Shown here: in pieces, positions 1 to 7,778 of the stretch
Layout of the letters: each line of letters begins with the position of its first letter
Position numbering within the stretch: the stretch's first letter is position 1
Origin: an uncultured Alistipes sp.
GTDB lineage: Bacteria; Bacteroidota; Bacteroidia; Bacteroidales; UBA932
Assembly: GCA_902388455.1 (NCBI GenBank)
Contig: CABMPD010000001.1
Location: forward strand, 248,001-312,000
Direction: 5' to 3'
DNA: 64,000 nucleotides
Position numbers and translations under genes: made by a program
The notes under the pieces: model-generated
Database searches by the model: none
Told to the model about the DNA's origin: nothing
What the model saw: the letters and a program-made list of their open reading frames with translations, nothing else

Positions 1-375
1 GGTCCCGTTGACGGCATTGGCCTCTATCAGAAGGGAGCTGCTGCCCTCCGAGAGCAGATCCTGCTCGAATCCGTATGGCACCTCGAGGATGATGTCCGCG
101 TCCCCGAACTCCACCTGCTCTAAGGCCTCGTCCGAGCGCATGAATACCCCAGTGATGTCGAAATACTCGGTAGAGGCTATCTTCTCGGTCAGCAGCTGGG
201 AGAGGTCCGAGCGATCGTTGTCCACCACGGCCACGTTGACGTTCTTTATCTCCATGGTGGTGGCCCAGGGGAAGACCAGCATCACCAGTACGGGCAGGGC
301 TATGACGATGAAGAGGATGAAGGGGTCCCTCGCCATCTGCTTGAATTCCTTTTCTATGAGATATTTGAGTATCAT
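1..375 (-). CDS. ABC-2 type transporter permease, partial (C-terminus outside window)
   Basis: Only the first 125 codons are present; the gene runs off the left edge. Translation from the ATG at 375 starts MILKYLIEKEFKQMARDP and continues into a hydrophobic stretch (FILFIVIALPVLVMLVFP), then a hydrophilic extracytoplasmic region containing VAVVDNDRSDLS. This is the usual start of YbhS/YbhR-like ABC-2 permeases: one N-terminal membrane helix followed by a large periplasmic loop. Its ATG overlaps the TGA of the upstream permease (ATGA), so the two are probably translationally coupled and form a permease heterodimer. It is the last visible gene of the TetR-controlled efflux operon. Confidence 0.85.
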   Translation of the reverse strand, partial: MILKYLIEKEFKQMARDPFILFIVIALPVLVMLVFPWATTMEIKNVNVAVVDNDRSDLSQLLTEKIASTEYFDITGVFMRSDEALEQVEFGDADIILEVPYGFEQDLLSEGSSSLLIEANAVNGT

Positions 376-1541
376 AGCCTGTCCTTGAATTTAAATACGC
401 TCAGTCCGGTGATCACCGTCAGGAAGCCGCACAGAATCAGCACCGCGTCGAGGCAGTAGCGGATACCGAGGCCCTGGATCATCATCACCTTTATCGAGTC
501 AATATACCATTTGGCCGGTACACAGTAGGATATCCACTGCAGCACCTTCGGCATGCTCTCGATGGGGAAAAGCATGCCCGAGAGCAACATCGTCGGGAGC
601 ATGAGCACCATGCCCGAGATAAGTATCGCCACCTCCTGCTTGGACACCAGGGTCGATATCAGGATGCCTATCGACAGCGACACGAGGATGAACAGCAGCG
701 ACACCAGCACCACCCACATCAGGCTGCCCGATATCGGCACCTTGATCAGGAACACCGACAGGCAGAGCACTATCAGCAGGATGAAGGCCGAGACCACGAA
801 GTAGGGTATCGCCTTGGCCAGTATCACCGAGAACGGCTTCACGGGAGAGACCAGCAGTACCTCCATCGTCCCCCTCTCCTTCTCACGGACGATGGACACC
901 GAGGTCATCATCGCGCACACCAGCATGAGGATCATGCCCATGACTCCGGGCACGAAGTTGAAGGCGCTCTTCATCTGGGGGTTGTACATCATGCGGGTGG
1001 AGGTATGTATCTGCACGGACGGGACTGCCTCCGCCGAGGATGATGAGCCGCCCGCAGCTGCCTGATTGAGAGCCGCCTCCTGCGCCAGCTCCTTCTGGAA
1101 GGAGGAGACTATGCTGCTGACGTAGAAGACCGCCATCGAGCCGATATTGGTATTGGAGCCGTCCACGATGACCTGCAGGCGGCCGTCGGAATCATGGACC
1201 GCGCGGTGGTAGAAATTGTCCTCGAAGACCAGGGCGATGTCCGCCGAGTTGGAGCGGAAGGCCTCCAGCACACCCTCCTCACTGTCTATGAATGCCGTCA
1301 CCGTGAAATATTCACTGGCGTCTATCTGACTGATGAGCCGCGATGTAGCCGCATCCCGCGAGGGGTCGTAAACCGCCACCTTGACATCCTTTATCTCAGT
1401 GGACAGGGCGAAGCCGAAGAGCACTATCATCACCACCGGCATCACGATGAGCACCATAAGGGTCCTCGTATCCCGGAGAATGTGGTTGAACTCCTTGCCC
1501 ACAAACGACATGAACCGTTTAAAATCCTTCATCCTTCCCAT
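372..1541 (-). CDS. ABC-2 type transporter permease (YbhS/YhhJ-like)
   Basis: A 389-residue inner-membrane permease. One N-terminal helix (about residues 28-47, TLMVLIVMPVVMIVLFGFAL) is followed by a periplasmic domain to about residue 195. A block of five helices comes next, with the conserved ABC-2 sequence VREKERGTMEVLLVSP, where permeases of this family contact the ATPase. The family exports drugs or lipophilic compounds. It lies 4 bp downstream of the ATPase genes and overlaps the next permease by 4 bp. The pairing with two ATPase domains, an HlyD adaptor and a TolC channel matches the E. coli ybhFSR-type exporter. The substrate cannot be read from the sequence. Confidence 0.9.
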   Translation of the reverse strand: MGRMKDFKRFMSFVGKEFNHILRDTRTLMVLIVMPVVMIVLFGFALSTEIKDVKVAVYDPSRDAATSRLISQIDASEYFTVTAFIDSEEGVLEAFRSNSADIALVFEDNFYHRAVHDSDGRLQVIVDGSNTNIGSMAVFYVSSIVSSFQKELAQEAALNQAAAGGSSSSAEAVPSVQIHTSTRMMYNPQMKSAFNFVPGVMGMILMLVCAMMTSVSIVREKERGTMEVLLVSPVKPFSVILAKAIPYFVVSAFILLIVLCLSVFLIKVPISGSLMWVVLVSLLFILVSLSIGILISTLVSKQEVAILISGMVLMLPTMLLSGMLFPIESMPKVLQWISYCVPAKWYIDSIKVMMIQGLGIRYCLDAVLILCGFLTVITGLSVFKFKDRL

Positions 1542-1545
1542 GGCG

Positions 1546-2361
1546 TCATTCCTCCCTTTTTGCCCGTCCGGCGAGCATTCTGAATACCTCGTCCATACCC
1601 GAGGCCCCGTACCGCTGCTTGAGAGCCGCCGGCGAGTCGAGCGCCTCTATCCTGCCGTCCACCATGATGGAGACGCGGTTGCAGTACTCCGCCTCATCCA
1701 TGTAGTGGGTCGTGACAAACACCGTGATACCCCTCTCGGCGGCATCGTAGATCATCTCCCAGAACCCGCGGCGGGTCGCCGGATCCACTCCTCCCGTAGG
1801 CTCGTCGAGGAACACGATCCTCGGATCATGGAATATTGCCACGGAAAATGCCAGCTTCTGCTTCCATCCCAGCGGCAGGTCCCGTACCATCCGGTTCCTC
1901 TGCTCCGTAAGGTCGAGCCGCTGCAGCAGCTCATCGGTCTTCTCCGCGATATCCCGGTCCTTCATCCCGTAGATGCCTCCGAAGAGCCGGATATTTTCCC
2001 ACACCCTGAGATTCTCGTAGAGGGAGAACTTCTGGCTCATGTAGCCGATGACCTTCTTGAGCCGCTTGACGTCGCTGTTGAAATGCAGGTCGTAGCCGGC
2101 CACCACCGCCCTGCCCTCCGTAGGCTTGCTCAGGCCGCAGAGCATCTTCATGGCCGTGGTCTTGCCCGCGCCGTTGGCCCCGAGGAAACCGAATATCTCC
2201 CCCTTATTGACAGAGAACGAGATATGGTCGACAGCCGTGAAGTCCCCGAAACATTTCGTGAGCCCTTCCGTGCGTATCACCTCATCCTCCCCGAGAAAGC
2301 CGTCGTCGGCATACCCAAGGAGCTCACGGATGCGCTTTCTGGTATTTTCTCCCCTGCTCAT
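1546..2361 (-). CDS. ABC transporter ATP-binding protein (second half of a YbhF-like pair)
   Basis: A 271-residue nucleotide-binding subunit. Walker A is GANGAGKT at about residues 61-68, Walker B is IVFLDE at about 182-187 followed by PTGGVDP, and the H-loop is VTTHYMDEAEYC. The signature motif is the degenerate LPLGWKQKL (162-170) instead of LSGGQ, typical of one half of DrrA/YbhF-type exporters. A 30-residue N-terminal extension precedes the ATPase fold. Its ATG overlaps the stop of the upstream ATPase gene (2358-2361). In E. coli YbhF the two ATPase domains are fused; here they are two coupled genes, presumably a heterodimer driving the two permeases. Confidence 0.92.
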   Translation of the reverse strand: MSRGENTRKRIRELLGYADDGFLGEDEVIRTEGLTKCFGDFTAVDHISFSVNKGEIFGFLGANGAGKTTAMKMLCGLSKPTEGRAVVAGYDLHFNSDVKRLKKVIGYMSQKFSLYENLRVWENIRLFGGIYGMKDRDIAEKTDELLQRLDLTEQRNRMVRDLPLGWKQKLAFSVAIFHDPRIVFLDEPTGGVDPATRRGFWEMIYDAAERGITVFVTTHYMDEAEYCNRVSIMVDGRIEALDSPAALKQRYGASGMDEVFRMLAGRAKREE

Positions 2362-3290
2362 GAGTGTTCCTCCAGTGTGTCAAGATACATGTAACAGTCC
2401 TCCACATTGGGACGTATCGGCTTGATGGAAAGGCCGCTGTGGCCCTTGGCATGGAGGGCGGTGTTCAGGAAGTTGATCTGCGCCTCCAGGGACAATTCTC
2501 CGGGCCGCATGACCACGTGGTGGGTGTCTCCGAAGGCGAAGCAGCTGAATACCTGCGGTATCAGGCGGATGTCCCGCAGCAGGGAGGGCATGTGGGGACC
2601 GCTGACGGCCAGCAGGGGAAGGGTAAATTTGGAAATAATATCGGCGGGAGTATCGGTATCCAGGAAAATGCCTTTGCGGATCAATGCTATCCGGTCGCAG
2701 AGCGTCGCCTCGTCCATGTAGGGGGTGGAGACGACTATCGAGAGTCCCTGTTCCCTGAGACGGCGCAGCATCGTCCAGAATTCCTTGCGGGAAACGGGAT
2801 CCACACCGGTGGTAGGCTCGTCCAGGAAAAGGACGTCCGGCTTGTGTATCAGGGCGCAGGAAAGGGCCAGCTTCTGCTTCATGCCGCCGGAAAGGGCTCC
2901 GGCCTTGCGCTTGCGGAACGGCTCCAGGTAGGAGTAAATGTCCTTGACCAGGTCGTAGTTCTCCTCGATGGTGGTGCCGAAGAGGGTGGCGAAGAAACGG
3001 AGATTCTCCTCCACGCTCAGGTCCTGGTAGAGGGAGAAGCGGCCGGGCATATAGCCCACGCGGCGGCGTATCTCGTGGTAGTCCTGCACGACATCGAGGC
3101 CCAGGACCCTCGCGCTGCCCCCGTCGGGGAGGATAAGGGTCGTCAGGATCCGGAAGATGGAGGTCTTGCCGGCACCGTCGGGTCCGATGATGCCGAATAT
3201 CTCCCCCTCGGAGACCCTGAAGGAGACTCCGCGGAGAGCCTCGTTGCTCCCGTACCGCTTGATGAGATTATCTGCCTCGACGCTGTACAT
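2358..3290 (-). CDS. ABC transporter ATP-binding protein (first half of a YbhF-like pair)
   Basis: A 310-residue ATPase. Walker A is GPDGAGKT at about 36-43, the canonical signature LSGGMKQ is at 133-139, and Walker B is VLFLDEPTTGVDP from about 153. The last 90 residues extend beyond the ATPase core and end ...NVEDCYMYL, a tail often seen in exporters of this type. It starts 3 bp after the stop of the adaptor gene and overlaps the second ATPase gene by 4 bp. It supplies the canonical ATPase site of the heterodimer, while its partner carries the degenerate signature motif. Confidence 0.92.
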   Translation of the reverse strand: MYSVEADNLIKRYGSNEALRGVSFRVSEGEIFGIIGPDGAGKTSIFRILTTLILPDGGSARVLGLDVVQDYHEIRRRVGYMPGRFSLYQDLSVEENLRFFATLFGTTIEENYDLVKDIYSYLEPFRKRKAGALSGGMKQKLALSCALIHKPDVLFLDEPTTGVDPVSRKEFWTMLRRLREQGLSIVVSTPYMDEATLCDRIALIRKGIFLDTDTPADIISKFTLPLLAVSGPHMPSLLRDIRLIPQVFSCFAFGDTHHVVMRPGELSLEAQINFLNTALHAKGHSGLSIKPIRPNVEDCYMYLDTLEEHS

Positions 3291-3293
3291 GGT

Positions 3294-4214
3294 CTAGATT
3301 TTCAGGTCGCCGTACATGCCTATCTTGACATAGCCGTCGTTGACGAACGACACCTTGATGGCGTAGACCAGGTTGGCCCGCTCGTCCCTTGTCTGAATGG
3401 TCTTGGGGGTGAACTCGGACTGGTCCGATATCCACGACACTGTGCCCTCGTACTCGCGCACCCCGTCCTCGCCGGAGTCGGCGAATACCCTCACCTTCTG
3501 GCCTACCTTGATGGCCGTGAGCTGAGAGGCGGTAATGTAGGCCCGCAGGTTCATCCGGCTCAGGTCGGCTATCTTGAACAGGGGCTTGCCGGCGGCTGTC
3601 AGCTCACCGGCTTCGGCGTACTTGACCAGTACCGTACCGTCTATCGGAGAGGATATGCGGCAGCGGCGCAGAGACTCCTCGACCTGGGCGATCTGGGCGC
3701 GGTACGAGGCGGCCTCGGCCTCGGCTATGGTGTTGTTCTGGGCAATATCGGCTTCGGTGGCCGCCAGCTGGGTCTCCAGGAGCTTGATAGCGGAGGTGAT
3801 GTCGTCCAGCTGCTTGGTGTTGGCGGCGTCGGCGGCGATGAGGTTACGCACGCGGTCAGCCTCCCGGCGGTTGACCTCTATCTGCTCCCTGATGTAGGCA
3901 GTCTGGGTCTCCACGTCCCGGCGGCGGCTCAGGGCAGCGGCCACCCCGGCCTCCAGCTGGCGCTTCTGGAGGTATAGCTGGAGGGTGTCCACCAGGCCGC
4001 ATTCCTGCCCGGCCGCGAGTACCCCGCCCTCGTGCACGTTCAAGGCGAGAATGCGTCCGGAGGCCTCGGAGGAGACCATCACTTCGGTGGCCTCGAAGGT
4101 ACCCGAGGCATCGTTGGTCCCGTCAGTGTCCTTGCAGGAAGTAACCGTCATCAGCACTGCGCCGGCCATTGCCGGCAGGAGGTATATCCATCTGATCTTT
4201 TTCATGATATCCAT
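3294..4214 (-). CDS. HlyD/YbhG-family efflux adaptor, lipoprotein
   Basis: A 306-residue membrane-fusion protein joining the inner-membrane ABC pump to the outer-membrane channel. The N-terminus has a lipoprotein signal (KKIRWIYLLPAMAGAVLMTV, lipobox VTSC with Cys at about 27). A first half of the biotinyl-lipoyl hinge follows, then a long alpha-helical hairpin (about 80-190, rich in Glu, Arg and Ala), the returning lipoyl half (ISSPIDGTVL), and a beta-barrel domain with GQKVRV. It lies in the operon between the TolC-like gene (20 bp gap) and the ATPase genes. Confidence 0.9.
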   Translation of the reverse strand: MDIMKKIRWIYLLPAMAGAVLMTVTSCKDTDGTNDASGTFEATEVMVSSEASGRILALNVHEGGVLAAGQECGLVDTLQLYLQKRQLEAGVAAALSRRRDVETQTAYIREQIEVNRREADRVRNLIAADAANTKQLDDITSAIKLLETQLAATEADIAQNNTIAEAEAASYRAQIAQVEESLRRCRISSPIDGTVLVKYAEAGELTAAGKPLFKIADLSRMNLRAYITASQLTAIKVGQKVRVFADSGEDGVREYEGTVSWISDQSEFTPKTIQTRDERANLVYAIKVSFVNDGYVKIGMYGDLKI

Positions 4215-4234
4215 GTTGTTTCTATTTTCGTTTG

Positions 4235-5623
4235 TCAGCTGTTCTTTATAGTCTTGAGCTCGTACAGAGCCTTCATCATCTCTATCTGATGCATGATGAG
4301 CTGCTTGCGGGCCGCATTCTCCTTGTTTATCTCGGAGATCAGGTCGGAGGCGTTCTTGGTGCCGTTCTCCACTCCGGCGGCGGTGGACTCCCGGATTTTC
4401 TCCCTGAGCTCCACTATCCTCTCGTCATCCTCCACTGTCCTGAAATAACGCTGTATCTCGGCCACCTGCTCCTGTACCTGGAGGTTGGTGTTGAAGAGGA
4501 AGGTCTCGCGCACCGAATTGACCTGCTCCTTCGAATAGTTCACTATCTTCTTGCCGTAGCCGAGGCTGTAGAGCTGGCTGATGTTCCACACCAGGCGGAT
4601 ACCGCCGATAGCGAAGGGCTGGAAGCTGTTATCCAGCATGTTGAGTCCCGGACGGCCGTAGCCTCCGCGGATGAAGAGGCTGAACTGGGGCAGACCGCCG
4701 GCGGTCCAGTAGTCGAGCTGGGTGTCTATCTCCAGTTCCTGAGCCTTGTAGAGTTCCAGTTCGGGGCGGCGTATCTCGGATGCAATCAGGGCATTGAGCA
4801 TCTGCTCCTTGTCGGAGCCCTCAGGGACGGGCATCACCAGCTGGGCGGCATCGCTGATCCTGACTCCGGTCATGAGGGTGAGGACCCGCAGGTAGGCATC
4901 CAGCATCGACGAGAGCCTGTCGCGGCTCTGGTTCTGGGTAATGCGCTCGACCTCGATCAGATCCAGGTCGGAGAGGCTGGCCACTCCGTTGGCGATACAG
5001 CCCTCGAGGCGGGCGTACTCCCTCTCCAGCTCCTCCATCATGATATCCACCTGACGGATCTGCTGGTCGAGGTAGAGGATGCCGAAGTACAGCTCGTTGA
5101 CCTTCTCCCGCAGCGAGTACATGTTGATCTCCTGCTGGGCCATGTCCACGTCGGCCTTGGCCCGGATGTTGGCCCGGTTGGCCGCTATCATGCCGCCGTC
5201 CCAAAGCACCTGCGACAGCTCGATGATGACCGCGTACTGGTCCTTGCTGAAGGTCGGCATCTCGATCCCGTAGGGGCTCAGGTCGAAGGGAAACTCCAGC
5301 ACGTCGGTCTGCCAGGAGGCCGAGCCCTGGAGGGATATCTGGGGAAAATAATTCATGTAGGCGTTCTTCAGGGTGTACTCCTCGGTCAGGTCCAGCAGTT
5401 CGTAGCGCTTGACCAGAGGATAGTTCTGCCTGACCAAGTCGTAGCACTGCTCGATGGTGTAAACGTCCTGAACATCCTGCCCCAGGCTGTCCTGCCGGGA
5501 CGTTTCCAGTTCCTGACTGCCAGCGAGCACCCGCTCCGCAGATATGACGGACGCCCCGGACACCGGGAGCACCGCTGCAGCAGCGAGGGCCGCCGCCAGT
5601 ATATATTGTCCTATCTTTTTCAT
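4235..5623 (-). CDS. TolC-family outer-membrane efflux protein
   Basis: A 462-residue outer-membrane channel of the OEP/TolC type. The signal peptide is MKKIGQYILAAALAAAAVLPVSGAS. The repeated half begins with YTIEQCYDLVRQNYPLVKR and aromatic strands such as ISLQGSASWQTD. Long helices rich in Glu, Arg and Leu follow, then a second barrel half (FSLFIRGGYGRPGLNML). It overlaps the end of the TetR gene by 4 bp (ATGA), so regulator and channel are co-transcribed, and the adaptor follows. It provides the exit duct for the exporter at 1-4.2 kb. Confidence 0.92.
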   Translation of the reverse strand: MKKIGQYILAAALAAAAVLPVSGASVISAERVLAGSQELETSRQDSLGQDVQDVYTIEQCYDLVRQNYPLVKRYELLDLTEEYTLKNAYMNYFPQISLQGSASWQTDVLEFPFDLSPYGIEMPTFSKDQYAVIIELSQVLWDGGMIAANRANIRAKADVDMAQQEINMYSLREKVNELYFGILYLDQQIRQVDIMMEELEREYARLEGCIANGVASLSDLDLIEVERITQNQSRDRLSSMLDAYLRVLTLMTGVRISDAAQLVMPVPEGSDKEQMLNALIASEIRRPELELYKAQELEIDTQLDYWTAGGLPQFSLFIRGGYGRPGLNMLDNSFQPFAIGGIRLVWNISQLYSLGYGKKIVNYSKEQVNSVRETFLFNTNLQVQEQVAEIQRYFRTVEDDERIVELREKIRESTAAGVENGTKNASDLISEINKENAARKQLIMHQIEMMKALYELKTIKNS

Positions 5624-6264
5624 GGCTTGAGACTTCCTATTATGGTTCTGATTATCTCCTGCTTGCGCTGGGCGATGAACTCCTCTTTGTTGGCCTCGGT
5701 GACCAGGCCCATATCCTCCAGGAAGGGCAGGACCACGAAGAATGTTACGACGAGGGAGAACATATTGAGCGTGATGTCCATAGTGCCGGTGGGCCTGATG
5801 CGGCCTTTCTCCACCTCCGTCGCGATCATCGCCTCGAGACGGGACGTGGCCTCCGCGCAGAGGTTGAAAATGCTGTCCTTGAGGGTCAGGCGCTGCTCCG
5901 GATTGATGACGAACTCGCTCAGGAACATGAACGGCAGCCGCTGATTGTCCGCCATCAGGTCGAAGAGACGGGACGTGCGGGCGGAGATAAGCTCCGCGAA
6001 CGGAAGTTCCTCGTCCTCCCGCTGGACTATGCAGCCGATGAACTGGTGGAACTTCGCCTCGAAGATCTTCGAGAAAAGATTCTCCTTTGTCCTGAAATAG
6101 TAGTGCACCAAAGCCTGGGTGCAGCCGGTCTCCCGGGCTATCTCGGTCATGCTGGTGAGATTGTACCCCTTGCTGAGAAAGAGCCTCTCCGCACTCGCGA
6201 GTATCCGTTCCTCCATGCTGCTGTCGCCGCCCTCCCGGCCTTCTTTGTCGTCCTTGTCTTTCAT
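5620..6264 (-). CDS. TetR-family transcriptional regulator of the efflux operon
   Basis: A 214-residue TetR repressor. The N-terminal helix-turn-helix is at about residues 17-60, with ILASAERLFLSKGY, MTEIARETGC and LVHYYFRTKENLF, the family's hallmark sequence. The rest is a helical ligand-binding domain ending in KQEIIRTIIGSLKP. The ATG at 6264 was chosen because the longer in-frame start at 6282 is TTG and falls inside the candidate operator. It is the first gene of the operon, and the palindrome over its probable transcription start suggests autorepression. The ligand is probably a substrate of the pump, by analogy with TetR-controlled pumps. Confidence 0.9.
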   Translation of the reverse strand: MKDKDDKEGREGGDSSMEERILASAERLFLSKGYNLTSMTEIARETGCTQALVHYYFRTKENLFSKIFEAKFHQFIGCIVQREDEELPFAELISARTSRLFDLMADNQRLPFMFLSEFVINPEQRLTLKDSIFNLCAEATSRLEAMIATEVEKGRIRPTGTMDITLNMFSLVVTFFVVLPFLEDMGLVTEANKEEFIAQRKQEIIRTIIGSLKP

Positions 6265-6269
6265 CGCGT

Positions 6270-6300
6270 ATTTAATAAGCAATTAAATGATTTATTAAAT
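6270..6300. promoter_or_regulatory. candidate TetR operator palindrome
   Basis: Inverted repeat ATTTAATAA (6270-6278) and TTATTAAAT (6292-6300) with a 13-bp spacer. It lies between the minus-7 element of the tetR operon (6302-6309) and the tetR start codon, and about 45 bp from the divergent MATE promoter. The position over the expected transcription start is that of an autorepressor site. It is AT-rich, so a chance palindrome is possible. Confidence 0.5.
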
Positions 6301-6301
6301 G

Positions 6302-6309
6302 CAAATATA
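6302..6309 (-). promoter_or_regulatory. minus-7 element TATATTTG of the tetR/efflux operon
   Basis: On the minus strand this reads TATATTTG, an exact match to the Bacteroidetes TAnnTTTG element. A TTG (6332-6334) sits about 22 bp further upstream, as expected for the minus-33 region. The predicted start of transcription falls inside the palindrome at 6270-6300. Confidence 0.6.
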
Positions 6310-6342
6310 ATACCATTTTCCGTTTCTCTTGCAAGTTTTTGC

Positions 6343-6350
6343 TACTTTTG
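6343..6350 (+). promoter_or_regulatory. minus-7 element TACTTTTG of the MATE gene
   Basis: Exact TAnnTTTG match 27 bp upstream of the MATE start codon, divergent from the tetR promoter. The minus-33 region is weak (TTTTC near 6316-6320). Confidence 0.55.
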
Positions 6351-6377
6351 CGGCCGCTTTCCCAAAACACGGCAGAT

Positions 6378-7778
6378 ATGACTTTAAGAGAATACGTACC
6401 TTTCTATAAACGAAACCTGAAAGTGGCCTTCCCCGTGATGATTACCCAGGCCGGGCAGGTGCTGGTGCAGCTGGCGGACAACATCATGGTCGGGCATCTC
6501 GGCGCGGCCCAGCTGGCGGGAGTGTCCTTCGCCAACGCCATCATCATGATCGGGCTGGTCTTCGCGATAGGCTTCGCGCAGGGCGTAACCCCGGTGGTGG
6601 GACAGCACTTCGGCAAGGGTGACGGACGGGCCGTGGCGGTGGCCCTGAGCAACTCGGCCGCCCTCAACGCCATCATGGCAGTGGTCCTCACCGGAATTAT
6701 GCTGACCGTAGGCGCCTTCATGGACCGGATGGGCCAGGACCCGGAAGTGCTCCGGTACGCTAAGCAGTACTACTTCATCATCGTCGCCGGCTTCATCCCC
6801 ATGATCGCCTTCTTCAACGTCCGCTTCTTCTCCGAGGGCATCGGCAACACCCGCAACGAGATGTGGATAACGATAGGTACGAACATCCTCAACATCTTCC
6901 TCAACTGGGTGCTCATCTACGGAAAGCTGGGCGCTCCCGCACTCGGAGTGGCCGGAGCGGCCTGGTCCACGCTGATCTCCAGAGTACTGGGTGCAATAGC
7001 CTTCCTGATCATCCTCTTCCGGGTGGAGGAGTACCGCAAGTTCGTCAGGCTCACCCCGCGCCGGGCTGTACACCTTCGGGAGATGCTCCGCCAGCTCAAG
7101 CTCTCCCTGCCCATTTCGCTGCAGAACCTGTTAGAGGTCACGGCATTCAGCTTCGCCGCCATCATGGTCGGCTGGATGGGCAAATACCAGCTGGCTGCAC
7201 ACCAGATAGCCCAGAACCTCAGCTCCCTGTCCTTCATGATAGCCACCGGCATCGGAGCCGCCGCCACCATCCGCGTCTCGCACCAGTTCGGGGCGGGCCG
7301 CCGTCAGGACGCCTACCACGCCGGCATAGCCGCAGTCCACATGGCCGTGGCCATCATGGTCTTCTTCGGCCTGCTGTTCATCAGCCTGCACCGGATAATA
7401 CCTTTCATCTATACTGAGGATCCGGCCGTCATCCCCATAGCCGGAAGGCTGATCATCATCCTGGCCCTCTACCAGGTCTTCGACGCCGTGCAGCTGGCCA
7501 GCCGCTCTTCCCTGCTGGGGCTCAAGGACATCAACATTCCCACCGTATTTTCAGGAATTTCCTACTACGTCATCTGCCTGCCGAGCGCCTACCTCCTCGG
7601 ATTTACCTTCGGACTCGGCCCGGACGGGGTGTGGATCGGACTGCTGCTGGGACTGGCCGTGGCCGCGCTGCTGTTCAACGTGCGCTTCCGCCGCGTCTGC
7701 AGACGCTATATCGCTCAGGGGAACTACGACTACAGAGAGAACTCCCTCCACGCCTCACCGTCCCACTCCGAAGAGTAA
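6378..7778 (+). CDS. MATE-family multidrug exporter (NorM-like)
   Basis: A 466-residue inner-membrane antiporter of the MATE family, expected to use a Na+ or H+ gradient to expel cationic drugs. About twelve hydrophobic segments are visible. The N-terminal sequence has the MATE pattern (AFPVMITQAGQVLVQLADNIMVGHLG with QLAGVS), and the second half repeats it (PISLQNLLEVTAFSFAAIMVG...AAHQIAQNLSS). The ATG at 6378 was chosen because the longer frame starts with TTG inside the promoter. It is divergent from the tetR operon, so the same repressor may control it. Its last 49 bp overlap the convergent caspase-like gene. Confidence 0.92.
   Translation: MTLREYVPFYKRNLKVAFPVMITQAGQVLVQLADNIMVGHLGAAQLAGVSFANAIIMIGLVFAIGFAQGVTPVVGQHFGKGDGRAVAVALSNSAALNAIMAVVLTGIMLTVGAFMDRMGQDPEVLRYAKQYYFIIVAGFIPMIAFFNVRFFSEGIGNTRNEMWITIGTNILNIFLNWVLIYGKLGAPALGVAGAAWSTLISRVLGAIAFLIILFRVEEYRKFVRLTPRRAVHLREMLRQLKLSLPISLQNLLEVTAFSFAAIMVGWMGKYQLAAHQIAQNLSSLSFMIATGIGAAATIRVSHQFGAGRRQDAYHAGIAAVHMAVAIMVFFGLLFISLHRIIPFIYTEDPAVIPIAGRLIIILALYQVFDAVQLASRSSLLGLKDINIPTVFSGISYYVICLPSAYLLGFTFGLGPDGVWIGLLLGLAVAALLFNVRFRRVCRRYIAQGNYDYRENSLHASPSHSEE

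Noticed and set aside
2364..3977. 537-codon plus-strand frame
   Set aside because: Antisense shadow of the ABC ATPase and adaptor genes, which have clear motifs; the codon composition is that of reverse-complemented coding DNA.
4232..5944. 570-codon plus-strand frame
   Set aside because: Antisense of the TolC-family and TetR genes.
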